Below are positions 42,405 to 50,538 of a stretch of DNA of 64,000 nt, in pieces. The stretch lies in NCBI RefSeq assembly GCF_040363165.1, contig NZ_BSRG01000003.1, positions 124,001 to 188,000 of the forward strand. Direction: 5' to 3'. The position numbers and the translations under genes are program-made. Under the pieces are notes generated by a model, which saw only the letters and a program-made list of their open reading frames with translations, was not told the origin of the DNA and made no database searches. Within the stretch, counting starts at the first letter, position 1. Each line of letters opens with the position of its first letter. The DNA is from Thermus sp. LT1-2-5 (GTDB lineage: Bacteria > Deinococcota > Deinococci > Deinococcales > Thermaceae).

Positions 42405-43187
42405 CTACCGCACGAAGGCGGGCCACTCCTCCACCACCGCCCCGTTGCTGTGGTAGGCCAGGTAAAGCTCTAAGGCCAGGATGGACAGGGAGTAAAGGTC
42501 CGGCTGCGGGTGGGCAATGTTGCCGTAGCAGGCCCGGATGCGGTCCTGCATGGTCCAGGTCTGGTCGTTGGAGTAGCGGTAAGCGGGCCAGTGGGTCCAA
42601 GACTTGTCCTTCCCCAGCACGTCGGCGTAGGGCAAGACCCCAGCCCGCTTGCCCACGTAAGTCACGTGGCAGGTGGCGCAGCCCACATCCCTAGCCCCCG
42701 AGCGGGCGTAAAAGAGCTTCTCCCCTAGAGCGTAAAGCTCACGCTCTTGGGGGAAGAGGAGGCGCACCTGGATCTTGTGGCCCGTGGACTTGCTGGCGAT
42801 GTAAAAGGCCACGGCCACCACCTCAGAGCGCCGCACCTCGCTTGGCTTAAACCCCTGGACCCGGGTCATGCAGGTAAGGATGCGGCCATCCAGGTCCTCC
42901 ACCTGGCCCGTGTCCAGGAAGTAGCGGGGAAGCCGGGCGGCGGCCCCCTCCAAAACCCCCTTCCCAAGGCCAAAGTCGCACTCAGCCATCGTCCTGCCCG
43001 AGGGTCCCTTCCGGTTAAAGAGCTCCTCCCCTTGCAGGACCACAAGTTCCGTGGGCAGGATACCCGCAGTCTGCAGGAGAAGCTCCTTTTGCCGCTTGGC
43101 CTCCTCTCGCGGGTCGGGGCTTTCCTGGGCTAGGGCCGAGGCCAAGACCAGGACCGCGCCTACCACCCACCACGCCTTGGGCCGCAT
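42405..43187 (-). CDS. soxA: SoxA, c-type cytochrome (copy 2)
   Basis: A 260-aa SoxA paralogue of the gene at 38737. Signal peptide MRPKAWWVVGAVLVLASALA, haem site CATCH (Cys170, Cys173, His174), catalytic Cys220 (RIRACYGNIAHP), and Cys70/Cys106 as the disulfide pair replacing the N-terminal haem. Shared blocks include KGPSGRTMAECDFG and RVQGFKPSEV. It is the first gene after the terminator-like hairpin that follows soxZ. Confidence 0.9.
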   Translation of the reverse strand: MRPKAWWVVGAVLVLASALAQESPDPREEAKRQKELLLQTAGILPTELVVLQGEELFNRKGPSGRTMAECDFGLGKGVLEGAAARLPRYFLDTGQVEDLDGRILTCMTRVQGFKPSEVRRSEVVAVAFYIASKSTGHKIQVRLLFPQERELYALGEKLFYARSGARDVGCATCHVTYVGKRAGVLPYADVLGKDKSWTHWPAYRYSNDQTWTMQDRIRACYGNIAHPQPDLYSLSILALELYLAYHSNGAVVEEWPAFVR

Positions 43188-43200
43188 CTACCCATCTCCA

Positions 43201-43226
43201 TAAAGGCGCCCGGTTTCCCGGGCGCC
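43201..43226 (-). terminator. Hairpin between soxZ and soxA2
   Basis: On the minus strand GGCGCCCGG (43226 to 43218) and CCGGGCGCC (43213 to 43205) form a perfect 9-bp stem with a GAAA tetraloop, followed by TTTA. It lies 4 nt after the soxZ stop and could act as a partial terminator or as a 3' end that stabilises soxYZ mRNA. Confidence 0.7.
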
Positions 43227-43229
43227 CCT

Positions 43230-43556
43230 TTAGGCTAGCTCCAGCTTTACCTGGGCTTCCCCGGTGTCGCCGCTGGTGTCCTTAAGCTTTATGGTGTAGG
43301 TCCCCGGCTTTTCCGCCTTAAACTTAAAGACGCAGTTGGGATTGGTAGCTATAGATGGGCCAAGACGGGCCTCCGCCACCTTCTCCCCTTCGAAGTAGAC
43401 TTCCACCAAGTCGATGTAGTTGGCGGGGATAAGGTTCCCCTGGGCGTCGCGGCGGGTGCCCGGCTCGTTAGGGTGCTGGGCCACCGCCTGAAGCTTGAAC
43501 TCTTCCCCCGCCTTGGGCTTGGCCGGGGTGAGACGAACGATGGTGCGGATGGGCAT
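43230..43556 (-). CDS. soxZ: SoxZ, sulfur carrier complex subunit
   Basis: A 108-aa Ig-like beta protein that binds SoxY and exposes its carrier arm. Diagnostic segments are IRTIVRLTPAKPKAGEEFKL and the C-terminal LKDTSGDTGEAQVKLEL. It has no signal peptide, as expected, because it is exported bound to SoxY. GGAGGTAG precedes the ATG. A strong hairpin follows the stop. Confidence 0.95.
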   Translation of the reverse strand: MPIRTIVRLTPAKPKAGEEFKLQAVAQHPNEPGTRRDAQGNLIPANYIDLVEVYFEGEKVAEARLGPSIATNPNCVFKFKAEKPGTYTIKLKDTSGDTGEAQVKLELA

Positions 43557-43572
43557 GCTCTACCTCCTTTCC

Positions 43573-44025
43573 TTAACCGCAGCCCCCCACGGTCACGCGG
43601 GTGCTGGCTGAGGCCAAAAGTAGCTTGCCGTCGGTGGTTTCCACCACGGCTCGGACGGCCGAGGTTTCCGCCAAACGGATCCGCGTTTGGAAGTAGGGTT
43701 CAGCCTTAATGGGCATGTAAGCGGAGATGTGGGGTGTAGGGTTCTTATCGGCGAAAAGATGGATAACCTTCACCTGGTTTGCGGGCAGGCTCACCTCCAC
43801 CTCGGCGGACACGTTGGCCCCGCTCTCCGCAATGGCCGGCATGGTGAGTTTAACCAGGTTAGAGGGGGTGAGGTCCTTAAAGCCCTTGCCCAGGGTCTCC
43901 TGCAAGGCCTTTTCCAGGTGGGCCAGGTCTTCGCCTTCCAACCCTTGGGCCATGGCGGGTAGCCCCGCCACGGCGAGGGCGGAAAGGGCCGCTCCGGTCG
44001 TCTTCAGAAACGCTCGCCTATTCAC
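43573..44025 (-). CDS. soxY: SoxY, sulfur carrier protein
   Basis: A 150-aa exported protein with a twin-arginine signal (NRRAFLKTTGAALSALAVAG) and the essential C-terminal arm ending VTVGGCG; Cys149 carries the sulfur intermediates. The start is GTG at 44025, because a near-perfect AAAGGAGGTG lies 5 nt upstream. The longer frame starting at 44061 overlaps soxW and is unlikely. The GTG overlaps the soxW stop region. Confidence 0.95.
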   Translation of the reverse strand: MNRRAFLKTTGAALSALAVAGLPAMAQGLEGEDLAHLEKALQETLGKGFKDLTPSNLVKLTMPAIAESGANVSAEVEVSLPANQVKVIHLFADKNPTPHISAYMPIKAEPYFQTRIRLAETSAVRAVVETTDGKLLLASASTRVTVGGCG

Positions 44026-44443
44026 ACGCACCTCCTTTGGCGCATATCTGGCGCAGCTCATTCAAGAACTGCGCCCGGGGCCGGCTGCCAAAAAGCCGAC
44101 CCACCTCTTCCCACGCCCCCTTCCGGGGGGCGAGGAAGACAAAGGTAGGAGTGCCCGGTACACGGAAGCGCCGGGCCAGGTCTTGCCCCTCCAGGGTATC
44201 TGTGCCCACGGAGGCCACCACAAAGTGCTCTTCCAAAAGGCGACTCACCGCAGGGTCGGAGAGAACAAAGGTGTTCATCTGCTCACAGTAGGGACAGTGG
44301 GCGCTGTGAAAGTACACCATGAGCACCCGGGCGTGCTCCTGAGCCAAGGCCTGGGCTTGGGGAAAGGGATACCAGCGCCCGAAGTCCGGCGCCGCTAGCG
44401 CCACGCTCAGGAGGATCATCCAAAGTACCCTGTATGCGTACAT
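44018..44443 (-). CDS. soxW: Periplasmic thioredoxin SoxW
   Basis: A 141-aa exported thioredoxin-fold protein with CPYC active site (Cys50, Cys53 in FHSAHCPYCEQM) and the cis-Pro segment FRVPGTPTFVFL. It keeps SoxY or other Sox proteins reduced with electrons from CcdA. It is the first gene of the minus-strand cluster. Three starts are possible: ATG at 44476 (AAGG spaced 5 nt), 44443 (chosen, giving a clean signal peptide YAYRVLWMILLSVALA) and 44419. Confidence 0.85.
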   Translation of the reverse strand: MYAYRVLWMILLSVALAAPDFGRWYPFPQAQALAQEHARVLMVYFHSAHCPYCEQMNTFVLSDPAVSRLLEEHFVVASVGTDTLEGQDLARRFRVPGTPTFVFLAPRKGAWEEVGRLFGSRPRAQFLNELRQICAKGGACE

Positions 44444-44476
44444 CACCTTACACCACCCGGGTACACCCGAGGACAT

Positions 44477-44686
44477 TTGTACCTTACCAAGTTTGTCAGC
44501 GAAAAATCAAGTCCCTAACTACACTATTTTGAACATCCTATCACATTATACCCTATCTTTTTACCGGCTAAGGGGTAAGCTACCCCGCACGCCAAGCTGG
44601 GCCTTACCCCCCGCTAAAGGAAAACTAAAGCCTTGACCCTTGACCAAACCAAAGGGACAAACTACCCTATACCCCGGAGGGTAAAG
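44477..44686. promoter_or_regulatory. AT-rich divergent regulatory region between soxW and cycA
   Basis: This 210-nt gap contains no gene and is visibly AT-rich at 44480-44570, unlike the rest of the window. On the minus strand it holds a consensus TATAAT (44550 to 44545) without a clear -35, and a second set, TTGATT (44510 to 44505) with TAAGGT (44486 to 44481), spaced 18 nt. On the plus strand TTGACC (44640-44645) and TACCCT (44663-44668) are 17 nt apart; a second TTGACC begins at 44633. No sox regulator gene is in the cluster. Confidence 0.55.
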
Positions 44687-45133
44687 ATGAAACGGACCTT
44701 TATGGTTTTCCTCCTCCTCGGCGGCCTGGCCTTAGCCCAGGCGGACGGCGCCAAGCTCTACGCCCAGTGTGCGGGCTGCCACCAGGCGAACGGCCAAGGG
44801 ATCCCGGGAGCTTTCCCTCCCTTGGCGGGCCACGTGGCGGAGATCCTGGCTAAGCAGGGAGGGCGGGAGTACCTGATCAAGGTGCTCCTCTGGGGCCTCC
44901 AGGGGCAGATCGAGGTCAAGGGCATGAAGTACAACGGGGCCATGCCTGCCTATAACGGCCTCAAGGACGAGGAAATCGCCGCCCTCCTCAACCACATCGC
45001 CACGGCTTGGGGCGACGACAAGAAGGTACAGGGCTTTAAGCCTTTCACCCCGGCCGAGGTCAAGGCCCTGCGGGATAAGAAGCTCACCCCACAGCAGGTC
45101 CTGGAGGAGCGTAAGAAGCTGGGCCTGAAGTAA
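44687..45133 (+). CDS. cycA: Cytochrome c-552
   Basis: A 148-aa precursor of the soluble cytochrome c-552 that donates electrons to the ba3 terminal oxidase in T. thermophilus. Cleavage after Ala17 gives a mature N-terminus QADGAK, as in the known protein. The haem site CAGCH then lies at mature Cys11, Cys14, His15 and the axial Met at mature Met69 (GAMPAY). The C-terminal extension LTPQQVLEERKKLGLK is specific to Thermus c-552. CGGAGGG precedes the ATG. It is divergent from the sox cluster and has its own promoter and terminator. Confidence 0.97.
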   Translation: MKRTFMVFLLLGGLALAQADGAKLYAQCAGCHQANGQGIPGAFPPLAGHVAEILAKQGGREYLIKVLLWGLQGQIEVKGMKYNGAMPAYNGLKDEEIAALLNHIATAWGDDKKVQGFKPFTPAEVKALRDKKLTPQQVLEERKKLGLK

Positions 45134-45145
45134 GGAACCTGGTGT

Positions 45146-45177
45146 GCCCGGGGCCGAAAGGCCCCGGGCCTTGCTTT
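45146..45177 (+). terminator. Intrinsic terminator of cycA
   Basis: GCCCGGGGCC (45146-45155) and GGCCCCGGGC (45160-45169) form a 10-bp stem with a GAAA loop, followed by CTTGCTTT. Confidence 0.82.
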
Positions 45178-45178
45178 A
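45173..45178 (+). promoter_or_regulatory. -10 box for the ABC ATPase gene
   Basis: TTTAAT lies 8 nt before the GTG at 45187, inside the tail of the cycA terminator. A leaderless start is likely. Confidence 0.35.
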
Positions 45179-45186
45179 ATGGGGGG

Positions 45187-46137
45187 GTGCTGGCCTTTAC
45201 CCTGGAAAAGCGCTTCCCCGGTTTTCACCTGGAGGTGGCCCTCGAGGTCCAAGAGGGCGAGGTCCTCGCCCTCCTCGGGCCTTCCGGCAGCGGGAAGAGC
45301 ACCCTCCTCAGGCTCATCGCCGGCCTCCTCCCTCCCGATGGAGGCTTTGTGCGCTTCGGCCCCCTGGACCTCACCCCCCTCCCCCCCGAAAAGCGGGGAG
45401 TGGGTTTTCTCTTCCAGGACTACGCCCTCTTCCCCCACCTCAGCGTGGCGGAGAACATCGCCTTTCCCCTGGTGGAGGCCCGCTGGCCCAAGGCCCGGCG
45501 GGATGAAAGGGTGGGGGAGCTCCTCCTTCGCATGGAGCTTTCCCCCCACGCCCGCAAGCGGCCCGAGGCCCTCTCGGGAGGGGAAAAGCAACGGGTAGCC
45601 TTAGCCAGGGCGCTTGCGGCAAAGCCCCGCCTCCTCCTCCTGGACGAGCCCTTGGGAGCTTTAGACCTTAGGCTGCGGGAGGAGCTCCTCTTCTTCCTCC
45701 GCAAGACCCTGCGGGAAGAAGGCGTCACCACCCTCTTGGTGACCCACGACCAAAAGGAGGCTTTCCTCCTGGCGGAAAGGGTGGCGGTGCTACGGGAAGG
45801 GAGGCTCGTCCAGGTGGGCACGCCGGAAGCGGTCTACGCCCGGCCCAAAGACGCCTGGACCGCCCGCTTCCTCGGGCACAAGAACCTGCTTGGCCTCGAG
45901 GAGAGCCTGCGGCTAGGGCTCCCACCCAGGCTTCACCTCCTTCCTCCCCGGGCCTTGCGCCTGGGCGGGGGATGGGCAGGGGTGGTGGAGGAACGGCTGT
46001 TCTACGGGAACCGGGTGGGGCTATGGGTGCAGGTCCGGGGGGTGAGGCTTTACCTGGAAGCGGAGGAGGGCCCAAAGGAAGGGGACGAGGTGGGGCTCCA
46101 CCTGGACTTGGCCCAGGCGGTAGCCTTGGAGGGATGA
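45187..46137 (+). CDS. ABC transporter ATPase, probable thiamine importer ATPase
   Basis: A 316-aa ABC ATPase of the iron/spermidine/thiamine class. Walker A GPSGSGKST, Q-loop FLFQDYALFP, signature LSGGEKQRVALARAL, Walker B LLLLDEPLGALD and switch LVTHDQKEA are all present. A TOBE-like regulatory domain follows from about residue 230. I chose the GTG at 45187 because upstream codons lie in the cycA terminator. It overlaps thiN by 4 nt. That pairing, together with a thiBP operon elsewhere in the window that lacks an ATPase, makes it the best candidate for ThiQ; the assignment is inference. Confidence 0.8.
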   Translation: MLAFTLEKRFPGFHLEVALEVQEGEVLALLGPSGSGKSTLLRLIAGLLPPDGGFVRFGPLDLTPLPPEKRGVGFLFQDYALFPHLSVAENIAFPLVEARWPKARRDERVGELLLRMELSPHARKRPEALSGGEKQRVALARALAAKPRLLLLDEPLGALDLRLREELLFFLRKTLREEGVTTLLVTHDQKEAFLLAERVAVLREGRLVQVGTPEAVYARPKDAWTARFLGHKNLLGLEESLRLGLPPRLHLLPPRALRLGGGWAGVVEERLFYGNRVGLWVQVRGVRLYLEAEEGPKEGDEVGLHLDLAQAVALEG

Positions 46138-46745
46138 ACCGCTTCGCCCTCCTCTTAGGAGGCCCCCTGCTGGTGACGGAGGCCCTCAAGGCGAGGCTGG
46201 AAGGCCACCGCCTCCTGGCGGCGGACTCGGGGGGAAGACACGCCCTCGCCTTAGGGCTCACCCCAGAGGTCTGGCTTGGCGACTTTGACTCAAGCCCCCC
46301 CTGGCTGCAGTCCGCCCTGCCCTCCCCCAAGGAGGCCTTGCCCCGGGAAAAGGACCTGACCGACGGGGAAGCCCTTCTGCAAAAGGCCTTGGCCCTGGGA
46401 GCGGGGGAGGTGCTTTTGCTCGGGGGGATTGGGGGGAGGCTGGACCACACCCTGGCCCACCTGGCCCTTTCCTTTTCCCTGGCGGAAGAAGGGGTCAAGG
46501 TGGCCCTCACCGACGGGCTTACCTGGGCCTACCCCCTTCTTCCCGGGACGCACGCCTTTCCCTTAGCGGCGGGCACCCCCTTTAGCCTCCTCCCTTTTCC
46601 CGAGGCCACCTTGACCCTGGAAGGGGCTCGCTGGAACCTCCCCTTGACCCACTTAAAGGCCACCACCCGCACCCTGGAGAACGAGGCCTTGGGGGCGGTC
46701 CGGATCGAGGTGGCGACCGGGCGGGCGCTGCTCTACGTCTATTGA
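46134..46745 (+). CDS. thiN: Thiamine pyrophosphokinase
   Basis: A 203-aa enzyme that converts thiamine to thiamine diphosphate. Family motifs appear in order: AADSGGRHA, WLGDFDS (metal-binding Asp), REKDLTDGE (the KD-TD motif) and GGIGGRLDHTLAHL. It is coupled to the ABC ATPase upstream by an ATGA overlap, which joins import with phosphorylation. Confidence 0.93.
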   Translation: MNRFALLLGGPLLVTEALKARLEGHRLLAADSGGRHALALGLTPEVWLGDFDSSPPWLQSALPSPKEALPREKDLTDGEALLQKALALGAGEVLLLGGIGGRLDHTLAHLALSFSLAEEGVKVALTDGLTWAYPLLPGTHAFPLAAGTPFSLLPFPEATLTLEGARWNLPLTHLKATTRTLENEALGAVRIEVATGRALLYVY

Positions 46746-46770
46746 CAGGGGCAAAAGGGGGGGCTACACT
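46742..46770 (+). promoter_or_regulatory. Promoter of tRNA-Lys
   Basis: A consensus TTGACA (46742-46747) and TACACT (46765-46770) are exactly 17 nt apart. The -35 begins within the stop region of thiN, and the tRNA starts 14 nt after the -10. Confidence 0.85.
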
Positions 46771-46784
46771 AGCTTTTGGCGTTT

Positions 46785-46860
46785 GGGCCGCTAGCTCAAC
46801 CGGTAGAGCAACCGACTCTTAATCGGTGGGTTACAGGTTCGAGTCCTGTGCGGCCCACCA
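46785..46860 (+). tRNA. tRNA-Lys (anticodon CUU)
   Basis: A 76-nt cloverleaf. The acceptor arm pairs GGGCCGC with GCGGCCC, the D arm is GCTC/GAGC, and the anticodon arm is ACCGA/TCGGT with loop CTCTTAA, giving anticodon CTT at 46818-46820. The T arm is ACAGG/CCTGT around TTCGAGT. The CCA end is encoded (46858-46860). Confidence 0.97.
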
Positions 46861-46864
46861 AGGT

Positions 46865-46894
46865 CCCCCGGGGAAACCCGGGGGCTTCCGTATT
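46865..46894 (+). terminator. Terminator of tRNA-Lys
   Basis: CCCCCGGG (46865-46872) and CCCGGGGG (46877-46884) form an 8-bp stem with a GAAA tetraloop, followed by CTTCCGTATT. Confidence 0.75.
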
Positions 46895-46896
46895 AT
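46891..46896 (+). promoter_or_regulatory. -10 box for the DUF815 gene
   Basis: TATTAT lies 7 nt before the ATG at 46904, which predicts a leaderless transcript. It overlaps the tail of the tRNA terminator. Confidence 0.45.
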
Positions 46897-46903
46897 GGTC
46901 GCT

Positions 46904-47925
46904 ATGGACCACCCCAAGACCCCCTTGGACCTTTTGCCCCTGGACCTTCCCCAAGGGGAGCCCTGGGGCTACGCCTTGGCGCAAAGCCTCCTCAAGGCCC
47001 CTTGGGCCTTCCGGGCCCTGAGGGCCACCCCGGGGATCTTGGACCTGATCCGGCTAGACCTCGAGGCCCTCTACCTGGAGCTGGAGCGCCTCCGCCAGGA
47101 ATACCCCTTGCGAAGCCTGGGGGAGCGCCCGCCCCACCCAGCGGAGGAAGGGGCGCTTAAGGCCCTCCTCGCCCGCGATCCGGAGGCCATGGCGGCGGTC
47201 CTAAAGGCCCACGGGCCCTGGCCCTTCACCCTGCACCGCGCCTTCCGCTTTGACGGGGAGCTCCACCCTCTCCCCTCCCCCCGCCTGCCCCGGCCCGGGG
47301 AGCTTTTGGGCTATGAAGCCCAACGCCAAGCCCTGGAGGAAAACGCCCGCCGCTTCTTGGCAGGCAAGCCCGCCCTCCACACCCTCCTTTACGGGGCCCG
47401 GGGCACGGGGAAAAGCACCGCCGCCAAGGGGTTATTGCACCTGGAAGGGGCCCGCATGGTGGAGGTGGAGCCCAAGGCCCTTTTCCGGCTGGAAACCCTG
47501 CTAGAAACCCTGGCCTCCCTGCCTCACCGCTTTTTCCTCTTCCTGGACGACCTCTCCCTGGACCCTGAGGACGAGGCCTTCCACCACCTCAAGGCGCTTT
47601 TGGAGGGAAGCCTCGAGGGGGCGGCGGAAAACGTCCTCCTCCTGGCCACCTCCAACCGCCGCCACCTGGTGCGCCGCCTGGGGGAAAACCCCTTGCCGGG
47701 CGAGGCCCCCGAGGCCTGGGATGCCCTTCAGGACACCTTGGCCCTTTCCGAGCGCTTCGGCCTGGTCCTCACCTTCCCCCCCTTCGACAAGGGGCTCTAC
47801 CTCCAGGCGGTGGCCCACCACCTGGGCCGCCCCCTGAGCCAAGGGGAAGCGGAGGAAGCCCTCCGCTTTGCCCTGCAAAAGGGCTTTTCCGGCCGGGTGG
47901 CCCGGCAGTTTGCAAGCCTCCTCCG

Positions 47926-47929
<4 letters not shown>
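46904..47929 (+). CDS. DUF815-type AAA+ ATPase
   Basis: A 341-aa ATPase. Walker A is LLYGARGTGKST in the second half, Walker B is FFLFLDDLSLD, and a sensor-like LLLATSNRRHL follows. This order is that of the DUF815 family, whose cellular role is not established. The N-terminal ~140 residues are helical and variable. I chose ATG at 46904 (MDHPKTPLDLL) because of the -10 box 7 nt upstream; an ATG at 46895 overlaps that box. It is convergent with pyrG, with overlapping stops. Confidence 0.78.
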
Positions 47930-49572
<1,643 letters not shown>

Positions 49573-49580
49573 GGGACTTT

Positions 49581-49586
49581 AGCCTA
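49581..49586 (-). promoter_or_regulatory. -10 box for leaderless pyrG
   Basis: TAGGCT on the minus strand, 8 nt before the GTG start, with no ribosome binding site between them. The same hexamer precedes nnrD and rnhA in this window. Confidence 0.45.
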
Positions 49587-49616
49587 CCACATCTGGCGGA
49601 AGGGCTTGGTTTGTGG

Positions 49617-49667
49617 TAGAGTCTTCTTTGGCGTTCTTGCGGGGTCCCCCGATCCCCCGGCAAGAAC
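49617..49667 (+). promoter_or_regulatory. rplM-rpsI promoter -10 and structured leader
   Basis: TAGAGT (49617-49622) is the best -10 candidate. About 10 nt later GTTCTTGC (49633-49640) pairs with GCAAGAAC (49660-49667), and an inner GGGG/CCCC helix extends the stem. The hairpin ends 3 nt before the GAGGAGGG ribosome binding site of rplM, so it could control ribosome access. No T-tract follows. Confidence 0.5.
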
Positions 49668-49685
49668 TTGAGGAGGGCCCTGGTC

Positions 49686-50111
49686 ATGCAAACGTACGTG
49701 CCGAAGGAAATTGAGCCCCGCTGGGTTCTGATCGACGCCGAGGGCAAGACCCTAGGGCGGCTCGCCACCCAGATCGCCACCCTCCTTAGGGGCAAGCACC
49801 GCCCCGACTGGACCCCCAACGTGGCCATGGGGGACTTTGTGGTGGTGATCAACGCCGACAAGATCCGCCTCACGGGGAAGAAGCTCAAGCAGAAGATCTA
49901 CACCCGCTATAGCGGCTACCAGGGGGGTCTTAAAGAGATCCCGGCGGAGAAGATGCTCGCCACCCACCCCGAGCGGGTACTGGAGCATGCGGTGAAGGGG
50001 ATGCTTCCCAAGGGCCCCTTGGGGCGGAAGCTCTTCAAGCGGCTTAAGGTCTACGCCGGACCCACCCACCCCCACCAGGCCCAGAAGCCCCAGAAGCTGG
50101 AGGTCAAGTGA
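49686..50111 (+). CDS. rplM: 50S ribosomal protein L13
   Basis: A 141-aa protein with the L13 core [42 protein letters not shown] and the C-terminal [20 protein letters not shown]. It closely matches T. thermophilus L13. The ATG at 49686 has GAGGAGGG 8 nt upstream. Its TGA overlaps the rpsI ATG by one base. Confidence 0.97.
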   Translation: MQTYVPKEIEPRWVLIDAEGKTLGRLATQIATLLRGKHRPDWTPNVAMGDFVVVINADKIRLTGKKLKQKIYTRYSGYQGGLKEIPAEKMLATHPERVLEHAVKGMLPKGPLGRKLFKRLKVYAGPTHPHQAQKPQKLEVK

Positions 50112-50497
50112 TGGAGCAGTACTACGGCACCGGAAGGCGCAAGGAGGCGGTGGCCCGGGTCTTCCTCAGGCCCGGAAGCGGCAAGGTCACCGTGAACGGC
50201 CAGGACTTCCAGGACTACTTCCAGGGCATCGTGCGGGCGGTGGCGGCCCTGGAGCCTTTGCGGGTGGTGGACGCCTTGGGCCGCTTTGACGCCTACATCA
50301 CCGTGACAGGGGGCGGCAAGAGCGGCCAGATCGACGCCATCAAGCTGGGGGTGGCCCGGGCCCTTCTGCGGTACAACCCCGACTACCGCGCCAAGCTCAA
50401 GCCCTTGGGCTTCCTCACCCGCGACCCCCGCATGGTGGAACGGAAGAAGTACGGCAAGCACAAGGCCCGCCGGGCGCCCCAGTACTCCAAGCGCTAG
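50111..50497 (+). CDS. rpsI: 30S ribosomal protein S9
   Basis: A 128-aa protein: EQYYGTGRRKEAVARVFL at the start, a central GGGKSGQIDAIKLGVARAL and the conserved C-terminal tail KARRAPQYSKR that reaches the P-site tRNA. It is translationally coupled to rplM (TGATG). An in-frame GTG at 50108 is an alternative start. A terminator follows. Confidence 0.97.
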   Translation: MEQYYGTGRRKEAVARVFLRPGSGKVTVNGQDFQDYFQGIVRAVAALEPLRVVDALGRFDAYITVTGGGKSGQIDAIKLGVARALLRYNPDYRAKLKPLGFLTRDPRMVERKKYGKHKARRAPQYSKR

Positions 50498-50512
50498 GCG
50501 TTGCCCTTCCCT

Positions 50513-50538
50513 CCCCCCGGCTCACCCCGGGGGGATTT
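50513..50538 (+). terminator. Terminator of rplM-rpsI
   Basis: CCCCCCGG (50513-50520) and CCGGGGGG (50527-50534) form an 8-bp stem with a 6-nt loop, followed by ATTT. It overlaps the end of the convergent addA gene. Confidence 0.65.

Noticed and set aside
44025..44061. Longer SoxY starting at 44061
   Set aside because: It would extend into soxW and put 12 extra residues before the twin-arginine signal; the GTG at 44025 has a near-perfect ribosome binding site.
45187..46137. Calling the ABC ATPase a sulfate or molybdate transporter subunit of the sox region
   Set aside because: It lies on the opposite strand beyond the cycA terminator and is coupled to thiN; nothing ties it to sulfur uptake.
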